Part shown: positions 10,071-21,267 of the stretch, piece by piece | How positions within the stretch are numbered: the first letter of the stretch is position 1 | Layout of the letters: each line of letters begins with the position of its first letter | Origin: CAWAHD01 sp963781785 | GTDB lineage: Bacteria; Planctomycetota; Planctomycetia; Isosphaerales; Isosphaeraceae | Assembly (NCBI GenBank): GCA_963781785.1 | Contig: CAWAHD010000005.1 | Span: 2,294,001-2,358,000, forward strand | DNA: 64,000 bases | Reading direction: 5' to 3' | Program-made: the position numbers and the translations under genes | Notes under the pieces: generated by a model | Told to the model about the DNA's origin: nothing | The model's database searches: none | Seen by the model: the letters and a program-made list of their open reading frames with translations, nothing else

Positions 10071-12316
10071 TCAGCGGTGTCCGCCGCCGCCGCCATGGCC
10101 GCCCATACCGCCGCCGAAGCCGCCCATGCCCCCTCCACGAAAGCCGCCGAAGCCGCCGCCGAAGCCGCCGCCCATCGGCGCACCGCGGTACCCGCCGTAG
10201 CCGCTCATGCCTCCCGTGCCGGGATGGGAGGCCATGCCCCCCATTGGCGCCCCACCCATGGCGGATCGTCCCGCCATCGAGCCGCCCGGCATCGCCGATC
10301 CCATGCGACTCATGGTCCCGCCCATCCCGCGATTGGCCATCGCCCCGCCGCGCGGCATCGCATTTCCCGCTCCCATTCCTTGCCCGACGCCGCCCCGCGA
10401 TGCCCCCAAACCCGCGCTCGGGCGGCCAAGTTGACCGCCCCCGGCTGTTGCACCTTGCCCGCCACGGGCACCAAGCGCCGCCTCGACGCGCCCGACGTCG
10501 ATGCGTGAGTTGTGGAACGCGAACTGCCCCCGTTATATGCCGACCGCCATGCATTCGAGCCCGACGACAGGGTGGACGCGCGGCTGACCTGCCCTGTACC
10601 CGACCGATTCCCCGTCTGACCCGCGCGTCCGCCACGGGAATACGGATTGGCGTTCGCATGCGACGACGGTGGCGCCGCAGCGCTCCGCGATGTGCTCACG
10701 CTCCGCGATGAGCTCAGGTTGCGCGACAACCCCCCCGCGCCGCGGCTGACATTGGCGCTCCGGTTGATCGTCGCGGTGCGAGTCGTCGTCACTCCGTTGC
10801 GTGTGACACTGGTGGTCCGGGTGAACGACGCATTCCGGCTGGCGAATGCGTAGTGATTTCCGAAACCGCCACGACCCCAACCCCAGCCCCCGCGACCCCA
10901 ACCACCGCGACCCCAACCACCCCACCCGCCCCAGAATGGATATCCAAAACCGCCGAAACCAAACCCGAAGCCGAAGAACGGGTATCCGAAACCGAAGCCA
11001 AAACCGAAGCCGGGATATCCGAAGCCGAGCCCCAGACCCAGGCCGAAGCCGCTGAAACCGCCGAAACCACCGAAACCACCATAGCCCCCGTAGCCGAGGC
11101 CGCCATAACCGCCATAACCACCGTAGCCGCCGTAACCACCGTACCCATAGAAAGGATAGCCGTAGCCCCCATAGCCCCCGTAGTAGGGGTAACCCAGTCC
11201 GAGCCCGAACCCGCCGCCCATGAGGCCGCCGTACATCCCATAACCGCCCCCGTAAGGAGATCCTCCATATCCATAGCCCCCTCCGTATCCGTACTGGACC
11301 GGCGTGGCGTAATAGGGGTAGCCGTACCCGCCGTAGTACGGATAGTCGAGGTAGCCCGAATAGCCGTTCAAGTATCCGTACGATGCGTAGCCGTAATAGC
11401 GGCCCGAGTCGTCGTAGTACACGCCAGGGTAGCCGTCGTAGTTGGAGTTAGGCCGTCCGAATGCGCCGTTCAACTGCCCGTACATTTCGGGGGAGATCTT
11501 GGTATACGGCTGATACGTCAGGTCTTCGGCGCCGCGCGCGGCTGGGGCGACCTCGGCGGGTGCGAACAGCGTTCCCCGGTCCTCGAGCGTGCGGTCCCAG
11601 TAACCATCCTGAAAAACCCAACCGTCCGGCTGACGGACCCACTGCGCCGGGACCCAGGACCAACCGGGCTGGGACTTTGTCCAGAACCCCTTCCGCCAGA
11701 CGACGCCGTCGCCGTCGGGATAGTATTGACCCGGGATGAAGAAGCAGTCGGCGCTCGGGGGCTCGCCCGGCTCGTCGTCGGGTCGTTCTTGCGGCGGACC
11801 GTCCTTGTGGTAATCCAGCCGATCCGTCCGGCGCTCGCTCCAGAATCCGGGCACCCGGTACCACCCCTGGTCGTCTCGCTTCCAGTAACCGTTCACCCAG
11901 AATCGGCCCGGAGGTGGTACCCGCCAGGTACCGGTGACCCAGACAAAGTCCTTACGACCGGCATCCCACTCCCAGTAGCCTTCGATCCATTCCGCCGTCG
12001 TGCTGGGTGGGTCGATACCCGGTCGCTCCGATAGGGGCGGCGGAGGAGCCTTCTCGACGCGGTTCGGGTCTCGATCCTTGCGCGGCGACAGAAACGCCTC
12101 GTGAAGCGGGCCTTCCATCAGCGGCTTGACCAGCCGCTTGCTCTCGGAGCCACCCTCCCGGAACGGGCTGCCTGGGGCGGGGCCTCCGTCGGCCCCCGGC
12201 AGCGGCAAGCTACTGGGTACCGACGACGGTGCCGCATCTTGACCGGCCGCCGGCAGCGGATTTCCGAGCCCGCTCGCGACCACCAGCCAGATTCCGAACA
12301 GTTGAACGCGGTTCAT
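10071..12316 (-). CDS. Secreted WxxGxW-repeat, Gly/Tyr-rich protein (frameshifted)
   Basis: Signal peptide from ATG 12316 ('VQLFGIWLVVASGLGNPLPA', with GGAG upstream). A proline-rich segment follows, then a set of Trp-Gly repeats ('WIEGYWEWD', 'WVTGTWRVPPPGRFWVNGYW', 'WRKGFWTKSQPGW', 'WVFQDGYWDRT'). About 200 residues of YGGYGGYG/GFGFGF low complexity come next, then a Ser/Arg-rich segment. Near 10490 the frame changes to 'LGARGGQGATAGGGQLG', and the protein ends in Met/Gly-rich repeats ('MGGGFGGGFGGF'). WxxGxW (YXWQ) proteins are common, uncharacterised planctomycete envelope proteins. Extended Gly-rich stretches suggest an extracellular structural role. Confidence 0.65.
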
Positions 12317-12681
12317 GGAAAGCACTCCGCCTGAACGCCACCCGAGCCGATCAAAGACAGAAACCCCAGGGTTGACTACGTTCGACGCAACTCAAAAGAA
12401 CGACACGTCATTCGAAAACCGAAGGCACGTTTCTCGGCACGACCGGGAGGACCGTTCAGAGCCGCCCTTCCGGACCGGATTGTAACAACTTCCGGTTTTC
12501 TGTACGCGCCGGAATTCATGGACAGCGCAGCACTGACCGATTCATCCCTGACGCTGGCCCGCCGGAGCCGATTCTACCGTCCTCGCCTGTCCGGTACCAT
12601 GCATTCGCGCACGATTTCACCTTGACTGCAAGACTCGGTCGCCGACGCTATGCCCGCTACGGCTCGTTCATTCCGCGCGGT
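12317..12681. other. Intergenic, no gene recognised
   Basis: About 365 bases between two minus-strand genes. It must carry the promoter of the Gly-rich protein gene, but I could not settle on convincing -35/-10 boxes. No reading frame shows family resemblance. Confidence 0.4.
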
Positions 12682-13939
12682 TCAGGTGCGCACCAACGAG
12701 GGGATCCGATCATATTTCTTGCCCAGGACCGGCTCGACCGGCGAGCGGAGCCAATCGGTGACAATCGTGGAGTACACGCGGCGGAAGTCGGTGTGGCATT
12801 TCAGGTCGCCATCATCCAGGTCGTCGAGGCTGGGATGTGCACCGAAAAGGCCGGGCTTCGCGGTCGGGCCCACGAGGAACACCGGCGCCGCCGCCCCGTG
12901 GTCGGTCCCCATCGACGCATTCTCGGCAACACGGCGGCCGAACTCGCTGAACGTGATCAGGGCCACCCGGTCTGCCTGGCCGGCGGCGGTCAGATCGTCG
13001 TCGAACGCGGCGATCGAGTCCGATAGCTCCAGGAGCAGCGCGGCGTGGGTGCCAAGCTGGTTGGCATGCGTATCAAACCCATCGAGTGACGTGTAGAAAA
13101 TGCGAGTCGAGAAGCCGGCCTTGATGATCTGGGCGATCAGCTCGAGGCGGCGGGCCAGGCCAAAGTTGGGATATTTCGAACCGCCCGCCTTTTTCTTGGC
13201 GAGCTGCTCCAGCCGGCTGCTCGACTCGTAAGCCGAGAGGGTCGTACGGCTGATGAACCCAAGTAAAGGGTCGTCGCCGCGGCGATCGATACTGGCAAGC
13301 TGGCTGAGGGCGCTGCGCTCCGCATTCCGTTCTGCCTCGCTGCCGGCGAGCTGAAGCTGGTAGCTCTCCAGGCCGTCGACTGAGGGAACCTCTGTCTTCT
13401 TGGTCCGCATGGCCAGCGGCATCGACCCGCCGCCGACATGAAGGCCGCCGGGATCGGCCCCGGGCCGGGTGCCGTTTGCGTCCAGCACACGGCCCAGCCA
13501 GCCGGTCTCGAGCGCCTTGGCGTCGTTTTCCAGCCGGGCAGTCTCCCAGATCTCCATCGACCGAAAATGCGACCGGTCCGGGTTGGGATAGCCCACGCCC
13601 TGCACGATCGCCAGCCGCCCCCGTTCGAGCAATCGGGCCATCGCCCCCATCGAGGGGTGCAAGCCGATCTCACCGGTGACCTTGTGGATCTGGCCGGCGG
13701 GAATCCTGAGCGCTCGGCGGCCGCGATTGTAACCATCGATTCCGTGCGGAATCACGGTGTTCAGCCCATCATTGCCTCCCAGGAGCTGCACCACGACCAG
13801 CACGCGATCGCCGCCCTTCGAAATCCCGCGCGGCGGATGCCGAGCGACTCAGGAAGGCCGGGATCGTGGCAGAGCCCATCGCGACCAAGGTGCTCGAAGC
13901 GAGCGACGTGTTCAAGAATCTGCGGCGGTTCAAGCTCAT
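12682..13939 (-). CDS. DUF1501 domain protein, Tat-type signal (frameshifted)
   Basis: DUF1501 proteins are alkaline-phosphatase-superfamily-like secreted proteins of unknown substrate, abundant in planctomycetes. The N-terminus from ATG 13939 has the twin-arginine type start 'MSLNRRRFLNTSLASSTLVA', with GAGGAG upstream. Near 13815 the frame changes into 'RVLVVVQLLGGNDGLNTVIP', the diagnostic DUF1501 start. The conserved 'RSHFRSMEIWETA', 'FDTHANQLGTH', 'ALITFSEFGRRVAENAS' and 'GTDHGAAAPVFLVG' follow. It lies 51 bases downstream of the DUF1800 gene, its standard partner. Confidence 0.85.
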
Positions 13940-13990
13940 GGCAAGCTCCTCTGTTCCAGGACTTTTAGCGCGATCGGCGGAGCAACTTGG

Positions 13991-15396
13991 TCACGCGAGC
14001 TGATACTCAGGCGACGTCAAGATGAGCCGCACCACTTCGCGTGCCGCGGCAACGTCGGATGTATTCTTTGCCGAGGCGGCCTGGTCGATCTGCTGCCGCG
14101 GCTTGGGACCCAGGCCATCCTGCACCAGCAGACCGGTGAAAAACTTGGCGAGCTCGCTCCGGCCCCCGAAGCCGCAGCGCGCGGCCAGGGCCAGAGGGTC
14201 GCTCAGGCGCCCCAGGGCGTCGTTCTGATCGGAAAGCAAACCGAGGGCGAGGTTGGCCCGCGCGAGCATGGCCGTCGAGTTGATCCAGCCCGCCCCGCCG
14301 TCCCACCCCGCCACACTGGGCGGCGCGTACAGGCTCTGGCCCATCCGGCGCAAGCGTCCGCCAGGGCCGTCGATTGCACCGTCGGGTTCAGAGTCTCCAG
14401 TGCCCGGATCGTCCCGATGGCGAATTCGACGGGCGACTTGACCAGCTTTCGGCGAACCGTCGCGTCGAAGAAAAGGTTGGACCTCAGGATCATTTCGACC
14501 GGCCGGGCGACCTGGTGGCCCGACTCGCGAAATGCCTTCGCCAGGGGAGCGATCAGCCGCGGGGACGGCGCGCCCATCGCACTCACGAAATGGCGAAACA
14601 GCTTCTGACAGATGAACTCGGCGCAGGCGGGCTGTTTGAGCAGGATGCGCGGGATGTCGTCGCCGGCCCAGTTCCCGGTCTCGCCCATGACGGTCTTGGC
14701 CCCGTCGTCGTGGTGCCGGGGGACCTCTTCAAACCGATCGTTGACCACGAACCAGCCCGTGAAGGCGCGGGCCGCCTCCTGGACGTCTTTCTCGCTGTAA
14801 TGACCACGTCCCAGCGTGAAAAGCTCCATGACCTCGCGTGCGTAGTTCTCGTTGGGCCTGGCCTTCTTGTTGATCGTCGAATCCAGCCAGATCAGCATGG
14901 CCGGGTCTTTGCCCATCGCCGTCAAGAGCGCCCGGAAGTCTCCCAGCGAGTGGGCGCGCAGCAGGTCGTTCTGCTTCTGCATCAGGAACGGGCTCTGCAC
15001 TTTCCCATTCGAAGTGGCGAAGTGATTGTGCCAGAACAAAGTCATTCGCTCGCGCAAGGCGTGCGGCGTGAAAATCATCCGGTACAGCCAGATGCCCTGG
15101 ATCCTCGCCAGGTCGGCCGACGGAGCGAGCTGGTCGGCCATCGAGGCGATCGTTGACTCGAACAGGGCAGCCGGCGAGCCCGTCGATGTTTTCGTGTCGC
15201 CCTCGAGCAGCCGGTCGACGCTCTCTTGCGGCCCCGCGCTCAAGTCACGTTCGAGTACGGGCCACGAAGCGGCAAACCCGGCACGCCGATGCAGGTGAGC
15301 GACGCTGGAAAGATTCCACTCCCGCCCGGCAGACGGCTCGAATGGCGCCCACGCCCAGGCGGGATCATCGAGCCCGACGGCAGATGCCCCGGTCAT
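13991..15396 (-). CDS. DUF1800 domain protein (frameshifted)
   Basis: DUF1800 family protein, nearly always paired with DUF1501 in planctomycetes; function unknown. Core motifs are 'HLHRRAGFAASWP', 'MTLFWHNHFATSNGKV', 'NENYAREVMELFTLGRGHYS', 'EAARAFTGW' and 'AEFICQKLFRHF'. Near 14350 the frame changes from 'STALADA' into 'LRRMGQSLYAPPSVAGWDGG', with the C-terminus ending at 13991. The start ATG 15396 overlaps the stop of the upstream gene as ATGA, so the three genes form one translationally coupled operon. Confidence 0.85.
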
Positions 15397-17378
15397 GGCG
15401 GCGACTCCCCTGCCCCGTGCTTCGAAAACTGGAGATTCAGCTCCAGCGACGTCGCGCGGGCGTCGTCCCGGATCGCGAGCCGTCCGTGGCGAAGGTACCG
15501 GAAAAGCTCCAGCCCGAGCTTCACCTGGCCCTCGGCGTTTTCCTTGGTTTCACCCCGATCGAGCATTACCCGCATTGCCAGCCGGCTCGAATTGAGCTCG
15601 AGCAGGCGGGCAAACTCGGGACCGCTGGCCTCGATCACGGCCGTGTCGCTCTGCCCGGTGCCCGCATTCCTGTTCCCGTCCCTGGCTTTCAGGTCCCTGA
15701 TCAACGTTCGGGCCAGGCCCGCGCTCGAGCTCAAGATGAAAAACTTGCCCACCTGGGCCGCGGACGGGCTGAAATTGTAGCGCTGATTTGGCGTCACGCC
15801 GCCCGGTGCGGTCGCGTGCGGCGTCATGTATCGCGCGGTCGCCAGGGTGATACCCTCCACCTCTTCGGTGAGCAACTCGAGCGGGGGCCCCTTCTTTTGC
15901 ACGGCGTCCACGTTCGAGATGCCCACAAACGTCTGGAATGCGACCTTGAGTCGCGGTGCGAAGTCGGACTCGGGTTGATTGAGCTCGGTCACCAGTGCGA
16001 ATGCCGGCAGCTTGAGGTCGGGCTGAAACCTTGAGTGCCTCGTAGTCCTGCGCGCAACCACCAGACGCCAGTGGGGCTGGAACGCGCCGAGGACGTCCGG
16101 TCCGAATTCCCGCGCCGAAAAACTGGCCGGCGACCGTATCGAGCTGCGCGAAGCCCTGAACCGTCTCCGGGGGAAATAGGTCCGTTTTCGCCTCCCAGAT
16201 CGTCGACCAGTCGCGCCACAGGCTCAAGGAGGCAATCGTCCCGGGCGGCTGAATCAAGAAATCAGCCCCTTTGCCGGGGTCAGGCACATAACCCTTGAGA
16301 GACGGCGCCCTGCCGCCGGAAGGCACCGGCACCTCGACGGACGCACCGATCTGGGCGTCGGACCAGCGAATGGCGGCCGTCAGATGCGGTGCCTTCACAA
16401 CCGCCTCGTACCAGGAGCCAAACAGAAGCATCACCCCGGTATCGGGCCGCTTCGATGGCGAGTACGCGCGGGATCAAGCTGCCTGAGCCGGGCAAGATTC
16501 GCGAATCCCCAGGCCATCATGTCCAAGCCTTGCCGGTCACGCGCCGCCTTCCATTCCTGGCGATCGCCCAATGCAGCCAAGACGCCATGGGCCTGATCCG
16601 GCGAATCGCCACCGCTCTTTTCAGGCGAAACCGTGCGGTCGATCAAGCACTCGACGTTCTCGATGGAATTGGAGACCAGAAGCTTGCCGTCCTTGATCGC
16701 GTAAGCAATGCCCGACGGCCCGCCCGCGCCGAGGAAATGGACCTGGGCGCCGCCGTGCTCTGAAGTCTTGACCGGGTCGGGCTTCCCCTTGCTGCTCGCA
16801 TCCTGCCGGGCCAGGTTCAAGAAAACCTGGCTTGCCCTGTCGAGGACGTCCGGTTTCCGAGCGACGACGACCAGTGAAATTCGCGGGGGCTGACCTGCGT
16901 CTGCTTCAATGCTCGCCACGATTCCACCGCCGGTGAGGTCGCAGAGCGCTTGGTCCCAGGTCGAGCCGAGCTGGGTGGCAACCAGCTTCAAAACCGCCCG
17001 GAGCTCGGTGGCTCTCTTGCTCTTCTGAAACGCCTGGTATCTCGTCGATAGATTCAAATAGCTCAGGAATCGGGAATCGGTCAATCGGTCGATCAGGGGT
17101 TCGGGCCGAGGGACGACGAGAAAAACGAGCGGATCGCCGGTGGCCGGTTTTTCGACCTTTGTTTGACCGTCTTTGGGCTCCGCCGCCGCCGCCGGCCAGC
17201 CAATCGCGACCGCGCCGCAGGTCAGCAGCCATCCGCGACACCGCCGCGCAAATGGCCGCCGGGGTACGACGCCATGTCGCGAGCGAGAAAGACTTGCTCC
17301 GAGCGGCGATCCTCGAGCGATATCCGATCTTCGTGCATCTGGCCGGGCTTCGTTCCCCGGGGCTTTTTGCTCGTTCAT
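15393..17378 (-). CDS. DUF3352-like secreted hypothetical protein (several frame breaks)
   Basis: First gene of the DUF1800-DUF1501 operon. From ATG 17378 there is a long Arg-rich n-region and a signal-like hydrophobic stretch ('GWLLTCGAVAIGWPAAAA'). A domain resembling the planctomycete DUF3352 proteins follows ('DPLVFLVVPRPEPLIDRLTD', 'AYAIKDGKLLVSNSIENVEC'). The frame changes several times between about 16480 and 16040. The C-terminal third reads cleanly from 'PDLKLPAFALVTELNQPESD' to the stop at 15393, which overlaps the DUF1800 start. Family assignment is tentative; that it is one gene is supported by continuous homologous-looking segments. Confidence 0.55.
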
Positions 17379-17650
17379 CGTGGTGCCGCGCCCCTCCGGT
17401 CGTGGTTGCGAGATGTCCACCCCACCATCCTCCTACCTCCGGCGGACCGCGCCAAGTTTCAGAAATCGCGCGTGTCGTTCCAGATCGACAGAGCTATAAT
17501 CAATCGATGGGCCGGTTGATCCGTCGCCCCGGCGCAATCCATCCTTGCAATCACGCACGGCTTGAGAAAACTGCGAGGATAGGTTAAGCTCAGGGCGGAT
17601 GCACGTTGAGCGGTAGCGAGGTCGGGCGAGGGAATGAGCAGGAACGATCG

Positions 17651-18211
17651 ATGAAGGCTGAGCTGGTTCCTGAGAACGGTGATCCGGCGATTCCGATCCT
17701 GCGGGACGTGACGGTTGTGGGCCGGCATGCCGACTGCGACGTCGTGATCGAACACCACAGCTTGTCGAAGCGGCATTGCGTCCTGGTGAAGACCGACGGC
17801 CTCCTGGTGATCCGCGACCTGGCCACGACGAATGGGACGAAGGTGAAGGGTCAGCGGGTCCGGTGGGCCGCGCTGTTGCCGGAGGATCGCGTGAGCCTCG
17901 GGGCGTACAAGCTGCGGGTCTATCTCGGCTCGGATGAGATGCCCTCGCCGTCGGAGCAGCGGCGTGCGCGAGCGCAGGCGAATGAGGCCGCGTCAATCGA
18001 GGCCGACGTGCCCGATCCCCCCGCGGGCAACGGGGGTCCCGCACTCGGGCCGGCGAGCGATCGCACGGCCCGCGAGGCGGTCTTTGCCGGAGGAAACGCC
18101 CGGGGAGGCTCCGTCGCCGGCCCCGTCGAGCCGGACTCGAATCTGATCGGAGGCGGCTTCGAGATCGTCGATGATGATGACGACGACGACGAGATCATCG
18201 ACCTCGACTGA
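17651..18211 (+). CDS. FHA domain protein with acidic tail
   Basis: 186 residues. An N-terminal forkhead-associated domain (about residues 5-90) carries the phosphothreonine-binding signature 'TVVGRHADCDVVI', 'HHSLSKRHCVLV' and 'DLATTNGTKVKGQRV', with the GRH, SxxH and TNG elements intact. A low-complexity Ala/Pro/Gly linker leads to an extremely acidic C-terminus (seven consecutive Asp, then 'EIIDLD'). ATG 17651 is chosen because AGGA lies seven bases upstream and the FHA fold starts directly after it. It would read phosphorylation by Hanks-type kinases. It is convergent with csrA, the stops being about 10 bases apart. Confidence 0.85.
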   Translation: MKAELVPENGDPAIPILRDVTVVGRHADCDVVIEHHSLSKRHCVLVKTDGLLVIRDLATTNGTKVKGQRVRWAALLPEDRVSLGAYKLRVYLGSDEMPSPSEQRRARAQANEAASIEADVPDPPAGNGGPALGPASDRTAREAVFAGGNARGGSVAGPVEPDSNLIGGGFEIVDDDDDDDEIIDLD

Positions 18212-18220
18212 GTTCTCATG

Positions 18221-18484
18221 TCAATCGTCGGTTCGAGGCCGGCGCGGGTCGCGCCGCTGCGGCGAAGGCGGGCGATCGATCTGGCGAGCGTCGTGCGGCT
18301 CCAGACGGCTCGCCTGGCGATTCTCGCGTTGAATGGCCTCGTACACCTCTTGGCGGTGCACCGAGATCTCGATCGGGGCTGCGATCCCCAATCGAACCTT
18401 ATCGCCGCGTATATCCACAACGGTGATGACAATATCATCACCGATGATGATACTTTCGTCGCGGTGTCGGGACAGGACCAGCAT
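18221..18484 (-). CDS. csrA: Carbon storage regulator CsrA
   Basis: RNA-binding translational regulator that blocks GGA-containing ribosome binding sites. The family start 'MLVLSRHRDESIIIGDDIVI' and 'VRLGIAAPIEISVHRQEVYE' are intact. At 87 residues it is longer than the usual 60-70 because of an Arg/Pro/Asp-rich extension after about residue 60. AAGGAG lies nine bases before the ATG. It lies downstream of fliW on the same strand, the conserved fliW-csrA arrangement in which FliW binds and antagonises CsrA to couple flagellin output to translation. Confidence 0.93.
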   Translation of the reverse strand: MLVLSRHRDESIIIGDDIVITVVDIRGDKVRLGIAAPIEISVHRQEVYEAIQRENRQASRLEPHDARQIDRPPSPQRRDPRRPRTDD

Positions 18485-18618
18485 CGTTTACGGCTCCTTC
18501 CTCCTGCCAGCGAGACCCGCGGGCATCCCTGATCTCGTTGCCTGGGCACGTGGTGACCACGACGGAGCTGGGGGTGGTATGTTGCGAACTAAGACTCAGG
18601 CTGTTGAGCTAGAGCGGA

Positions 18619-19097
18619 TTACGCCGTCGCTCGCAGCGGTGACGGCCCGGGCAGCAGGATTGGTGCCTGGGCGGCAGAACAACTGTCCAGAGGATATCTG
18701 ACGGGATACCGGCTGGACGTCAGGACCAGTTGCCGTCCCAGGCGACGGACGGGGTTGAAGACCAGCGGTCCCTGGAGATTGACCGTCAATCCTCCGCCTT
18801 CGGCGCGATTCAGGATCACGTAGATAGCGCGGATCGTTCATCCTCCAGCTCGAGTGCCGTCCGGTCTCCCTGGCGGAGCTCGACCCGGTAGTCACTGACG
18901 GCAATCGGCGGCGCGACCAGACCAAAGGCCAGCTCCGGCGCTGTCACGCTCTGCAACCACGACAGGCCGTTCACGACCGGATCCGGAAAGTGGACGAACT
19001 GAGTAAACAAACGGAACCCGAGCAACCCTTCCGGGACGAGGATCACGTCGGTTTCAGATGCCTGGATCAGGCCGAAGCGGGTCGTGAGGATGTTCAC
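18619..19097 (-). CDS. fliW: Flagellar assembly factor FliW (frameshifted)
   Basis: FliW binds flagellin and CsrA. From GTG 19097 (AAGGAGG upstream) the sequence has the family pattern 'LIQASETDVILVPEGLLGF', 'FVHFPDPVVNGLSWLQSV' and 'PELAFGLVAPPIAVSDYRVE'. Near 18820 the frame changes ('EDERSA' continues as 'IYVILNRAEGGGLTVNLQGP'), giving the normal FliW C-terminus 'PVRYPLDS' and a length near 158 residues. Its start overlaps the stop of a small upstream gene (GTGA). Confidence 0.85.
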
Positions 19098-19275
19098 TTC
19101 CTGGGTACCTCCTTGATCGTCGGGAGGGCAAGGCCTCTACAGCCAGTGTAGCTCCCGGCACGACTTCTGCGTCCATGGTCGGGATTTTCGACCACGGAAA
19201 TCCTGGGACCTGGGGGGCCGCGCTCATGAGCTGTTCGACCACGGCTTGACCGACCTTTATATCGTCCCGCGTCAT
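19094..19275 (-). CDS. Small protein translationally coupled to fliW (frameshifted)
   Basis: Not a recognised family. From ATG 19275 it reads 'MTRDDIKVGQAVVEQLMSAA', then a Pro-rich middle and 'MDAEVVPGATLAVEAL'. A one-base frame change near 19130 would give the ending 'ALPTIKEVPRK' with a TGA that overlaps the fliW GTG (GTGA). That overlap is the reason to prefer the shifted ending. The product would be about 60 residues, and its place suggests a flagellar or CsrA-related role. It is weakly supported because it is short and needs a frame correction. Confidence 0.4.
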
Positions 19276-19442
19276 CGGATTTGCTTACTTCCGGACGACG
19301 GAAATCCAAGCGCAGTACACCTCGCGATGGCTGCGCCAGTCGCTCCGTTCGTAACGGCGGCGCGACGCAACCGCCGCTTGACACATCGCCCCGGAGCCAG
19401 CAGAACCCGGCCCCCCCGGCGGTCGAGGCGGCCAAGCTCCCG

Positions 19443-19733
19443 CTACGACCGGTAATTCTCTTCCAGTCCCCACAAACGTTGCAGCAGGCGGTCCCGTTTC
19501 CCCGGCTCGTAGCGGTAGATGGCCAGCTCCTCGATCGACTCGGCCGCCGCCGGCTTGTAGTCGAGCCTGCGTTTCTCGGCTTGGCCAAACACGTCGCCAA
19601 TATGCTCGGAGCAAGCGAATCCGTAGGTCTTGAGCTCCGCGAGCCGGCCGTCGGTCCAGCGGGCTGCGATCTTGTACGCCGCCGGCTCACGGCACAAGGG
19701 ATGCGAGCAAATAACGACATGATTTCTGGACAT
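19443..19733 (-). CDS. Conserved hypothetical protein with Cys/His pattern
   Basis: 96 residues from ATG 19733 ('MSRNHVVICSHPLCREPAAY'). Cys and His are spaced as possible zinc ligands: 'CSHPLC' near the start and 'ACSEH' near residue 42. The rest is charged and helical ('GKRDRLLQRLWGLEENYRS'). It looks like a planctomycete-specific small protein. It is divergent from thiC, and I cannot assign a function. Confidence 0.6.
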   Translation of the reverse strand: MSRNHVVICSHPLCREPAAYKIAARWTDGRLAELKTYGFACSEHIGDVFGQAEKRRLDYKPAAAESIEELAIYRYEPGKRDRLLQRLWGLEENYRS

Positions 19734-19929
19734 GGCCGAGCCTCGCCGTTCGCGACACGCGCCGCGGAGCCGGGAACGAATCAACGCTGAACGTTACCAC
19801 CTTACCGATTCGGCGCGGAATTGTTATACCGAAAGAAGATATCTCAAGATCAAGCTGACGCGAATTCTCTCACCAGAGCGGGAGCGCGACGGCCGTACTC
19901 GAAACAGGTCCTCTGAGGATTCTTGCACC

Positions 19930-21267
19930 ATGACGCAGATCGAACTGGCCCGCCAGGGAATCATTTCCGCCGAAATGGAGCACGTTGCGGCCCGGGAAAG
20001 CCTCGAGCCCGAGCTGATCCGATCGGAAGTGGCGAGAGGGCGGATGATCATCCCCGCAAACACGGTCCACTTGAGGCTGGGGCTGGAGCCCATGGGCATC
20101 GGCATCAAGGCGCGGTGCAAGATCAACGCGAACATCGGCAATTCGGCCGTCACGTCCAACGTCGACAACGAACTCTCCAAGCTCAAGATGGCGATTGACC
20201 TGGGCTCGGACACCGTGATGGACCTCTCGACTGGCGGCAACATCGACGAGATCCGCCGCTCGATTATTGCTGCGAGCAAGGTCCCGGTCGGTACCGTGCC
20301 GATCTACCAGGCGATCCAGCAGGTGAAGCATGTGGAGGACCTATCCGCACGTGACATGCTCGACATGGTCGAGCACCAGGCCCGGCAGGGCGTCGATTAC
20401 ATGACAATTCACGCTGGCATCCTCCGCGATTTCATCCCCCTGACCGCTCATCGCGTCACGGGAATCGTGTCGCGGGGCGGCTCGCTGATGGCCCAGTGGA
20501 TGTTCGCGCGGAACAGCGAAAACCCATTCTACACCCACTACGACGATCTCTGCGACATACTCCGCCAGTACGATGTCTCGTTCAGCCTGGGGGACAGCCT
20601 TCGCCCGGGAAGCATCGCGGACGCTTCGGACGCGGCCCAGTTCGCCGAGCTCAAGACGCTGGGCGAACTGACGCGGCGCGCGTGGTCGCGCGGCTGCCAG
20701 GTGATGGTCGAAGGGCCCGGCCATGTCCCGATGGACCAGATCGCCATGAACATGGAAAAGCAGGCCGTCGAATGCAACGAGGCCCCGTTCTACGTTCTCG
20801 GCCCGCTCGTCACCGACGTCGCGCCCGGCTACGATCACATTACCTCGGCCATCGGAGCGGCCCTGGCCGGCTGGCACGGCGCCAGCATGCTGTGCTACGT
20901 CACGCCCAAGGAACACCTGGGTTTGCCCGAGGTCGAAGACGTCCGCCAGGGGGTGATCGCCTACAAGATCGCCGCCCACGCCGCCGACCTGGCCCGGCAT
21001 CGGCCCGGCGCGCGCGATCGCGACGACGCCCTCAGCCGCGCGCGGTACCACTTCAACTGGGAGGAACAGTTTCGACTGTCCCTGGACCCCGAGACCGCCC
21101 GGCGAATGCACGACGAGACCCTGCCCCAGGACGCTTTCAAATCGGCGGCGTTTTGCAGCATGTGCGGACCAAAATTCTGCTCGATGCGAATCACCGAGGA
21201 TATCCGCAAGCAGGCGGCCGCGACCACGGCTCTGGTCGAGCTCGAGCCAGAGGGCGCCGGCGTCTGA
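19930..21267 (+). CDS. thiC: Phosphomethylpyrimidine synthase ThiC
   Basis: Radical SAM enzyme that rearranges aminoimidazole ribotide to HMP phosphate in thiamine synthesis. It has 445 residues from ATG 19930 ('MTQIELARQGIISAEM') and is uninterrupted. Conserved features are 'IGIKARCKINANIGNSAVTS', 'AIDLGSDTVMDLSTGGNI', 'HAGILRDFIPL', 'VEGPGHVPMDQI' and the C-terminal [4Fe-4S] motif CxxCxxxxC in 'CSMCGPKFCSM'. I looked for a TPP riboswitch in the 130 bases upstream and did not find its conserved boxes. This is the compact form, without the N-terminal extension of the E. coli enzyme. Confidence 0.95.
   Translation: MTQIELARQGIISAEMEHVAARESLEPELIRSEVARGRMIIPANTVHLRLGLEPMGIGIKARCKINANIGNSAVTSNVDNELSKLKMAIDLGSDTVMDLSTGGNIDEIRRSIIAASKVPVGTVPIYQAIQQVKHVEDLSARDMLDMVEHQARQGVDYMTIHAGILRDFIPLTAHRVTGIVSRGGSLMAQWMFARNSENPFYTHYDDLCDILRQYDVSFSLGDSLRPGSIADASDAAQFAELKTLGELTRRAWSRGCQVMVEGPGHVPMDQIAMNMEKQAVECNEAPFYVLGPLVTDVAPGYDHITSAIGAALAGWHGASMLCYVTPKEHLGLPEVEDVRQGVIAYKIAAHAADLARHRPGARDRDDALSRARYHFNWEEQFRLSLDPETARRMHDETLPQDAFKSAAFCSMCGPKFCSMRITEDIRKQAAATTALVELEPEGAGV

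Noticed and set aside
10853..12034. Plus-strand open frame rich in Glu/Thr/Ala repeats
   Set aside because: It is the complement of the Gly/Tyr-rich low-complexity region of the minus-strand secreted protein.
19790..19929. TPP riboswitch before thiC
   Set aside because: The conserved CUGAGA and ACCUGAUC-type boxes are absent from the leader.
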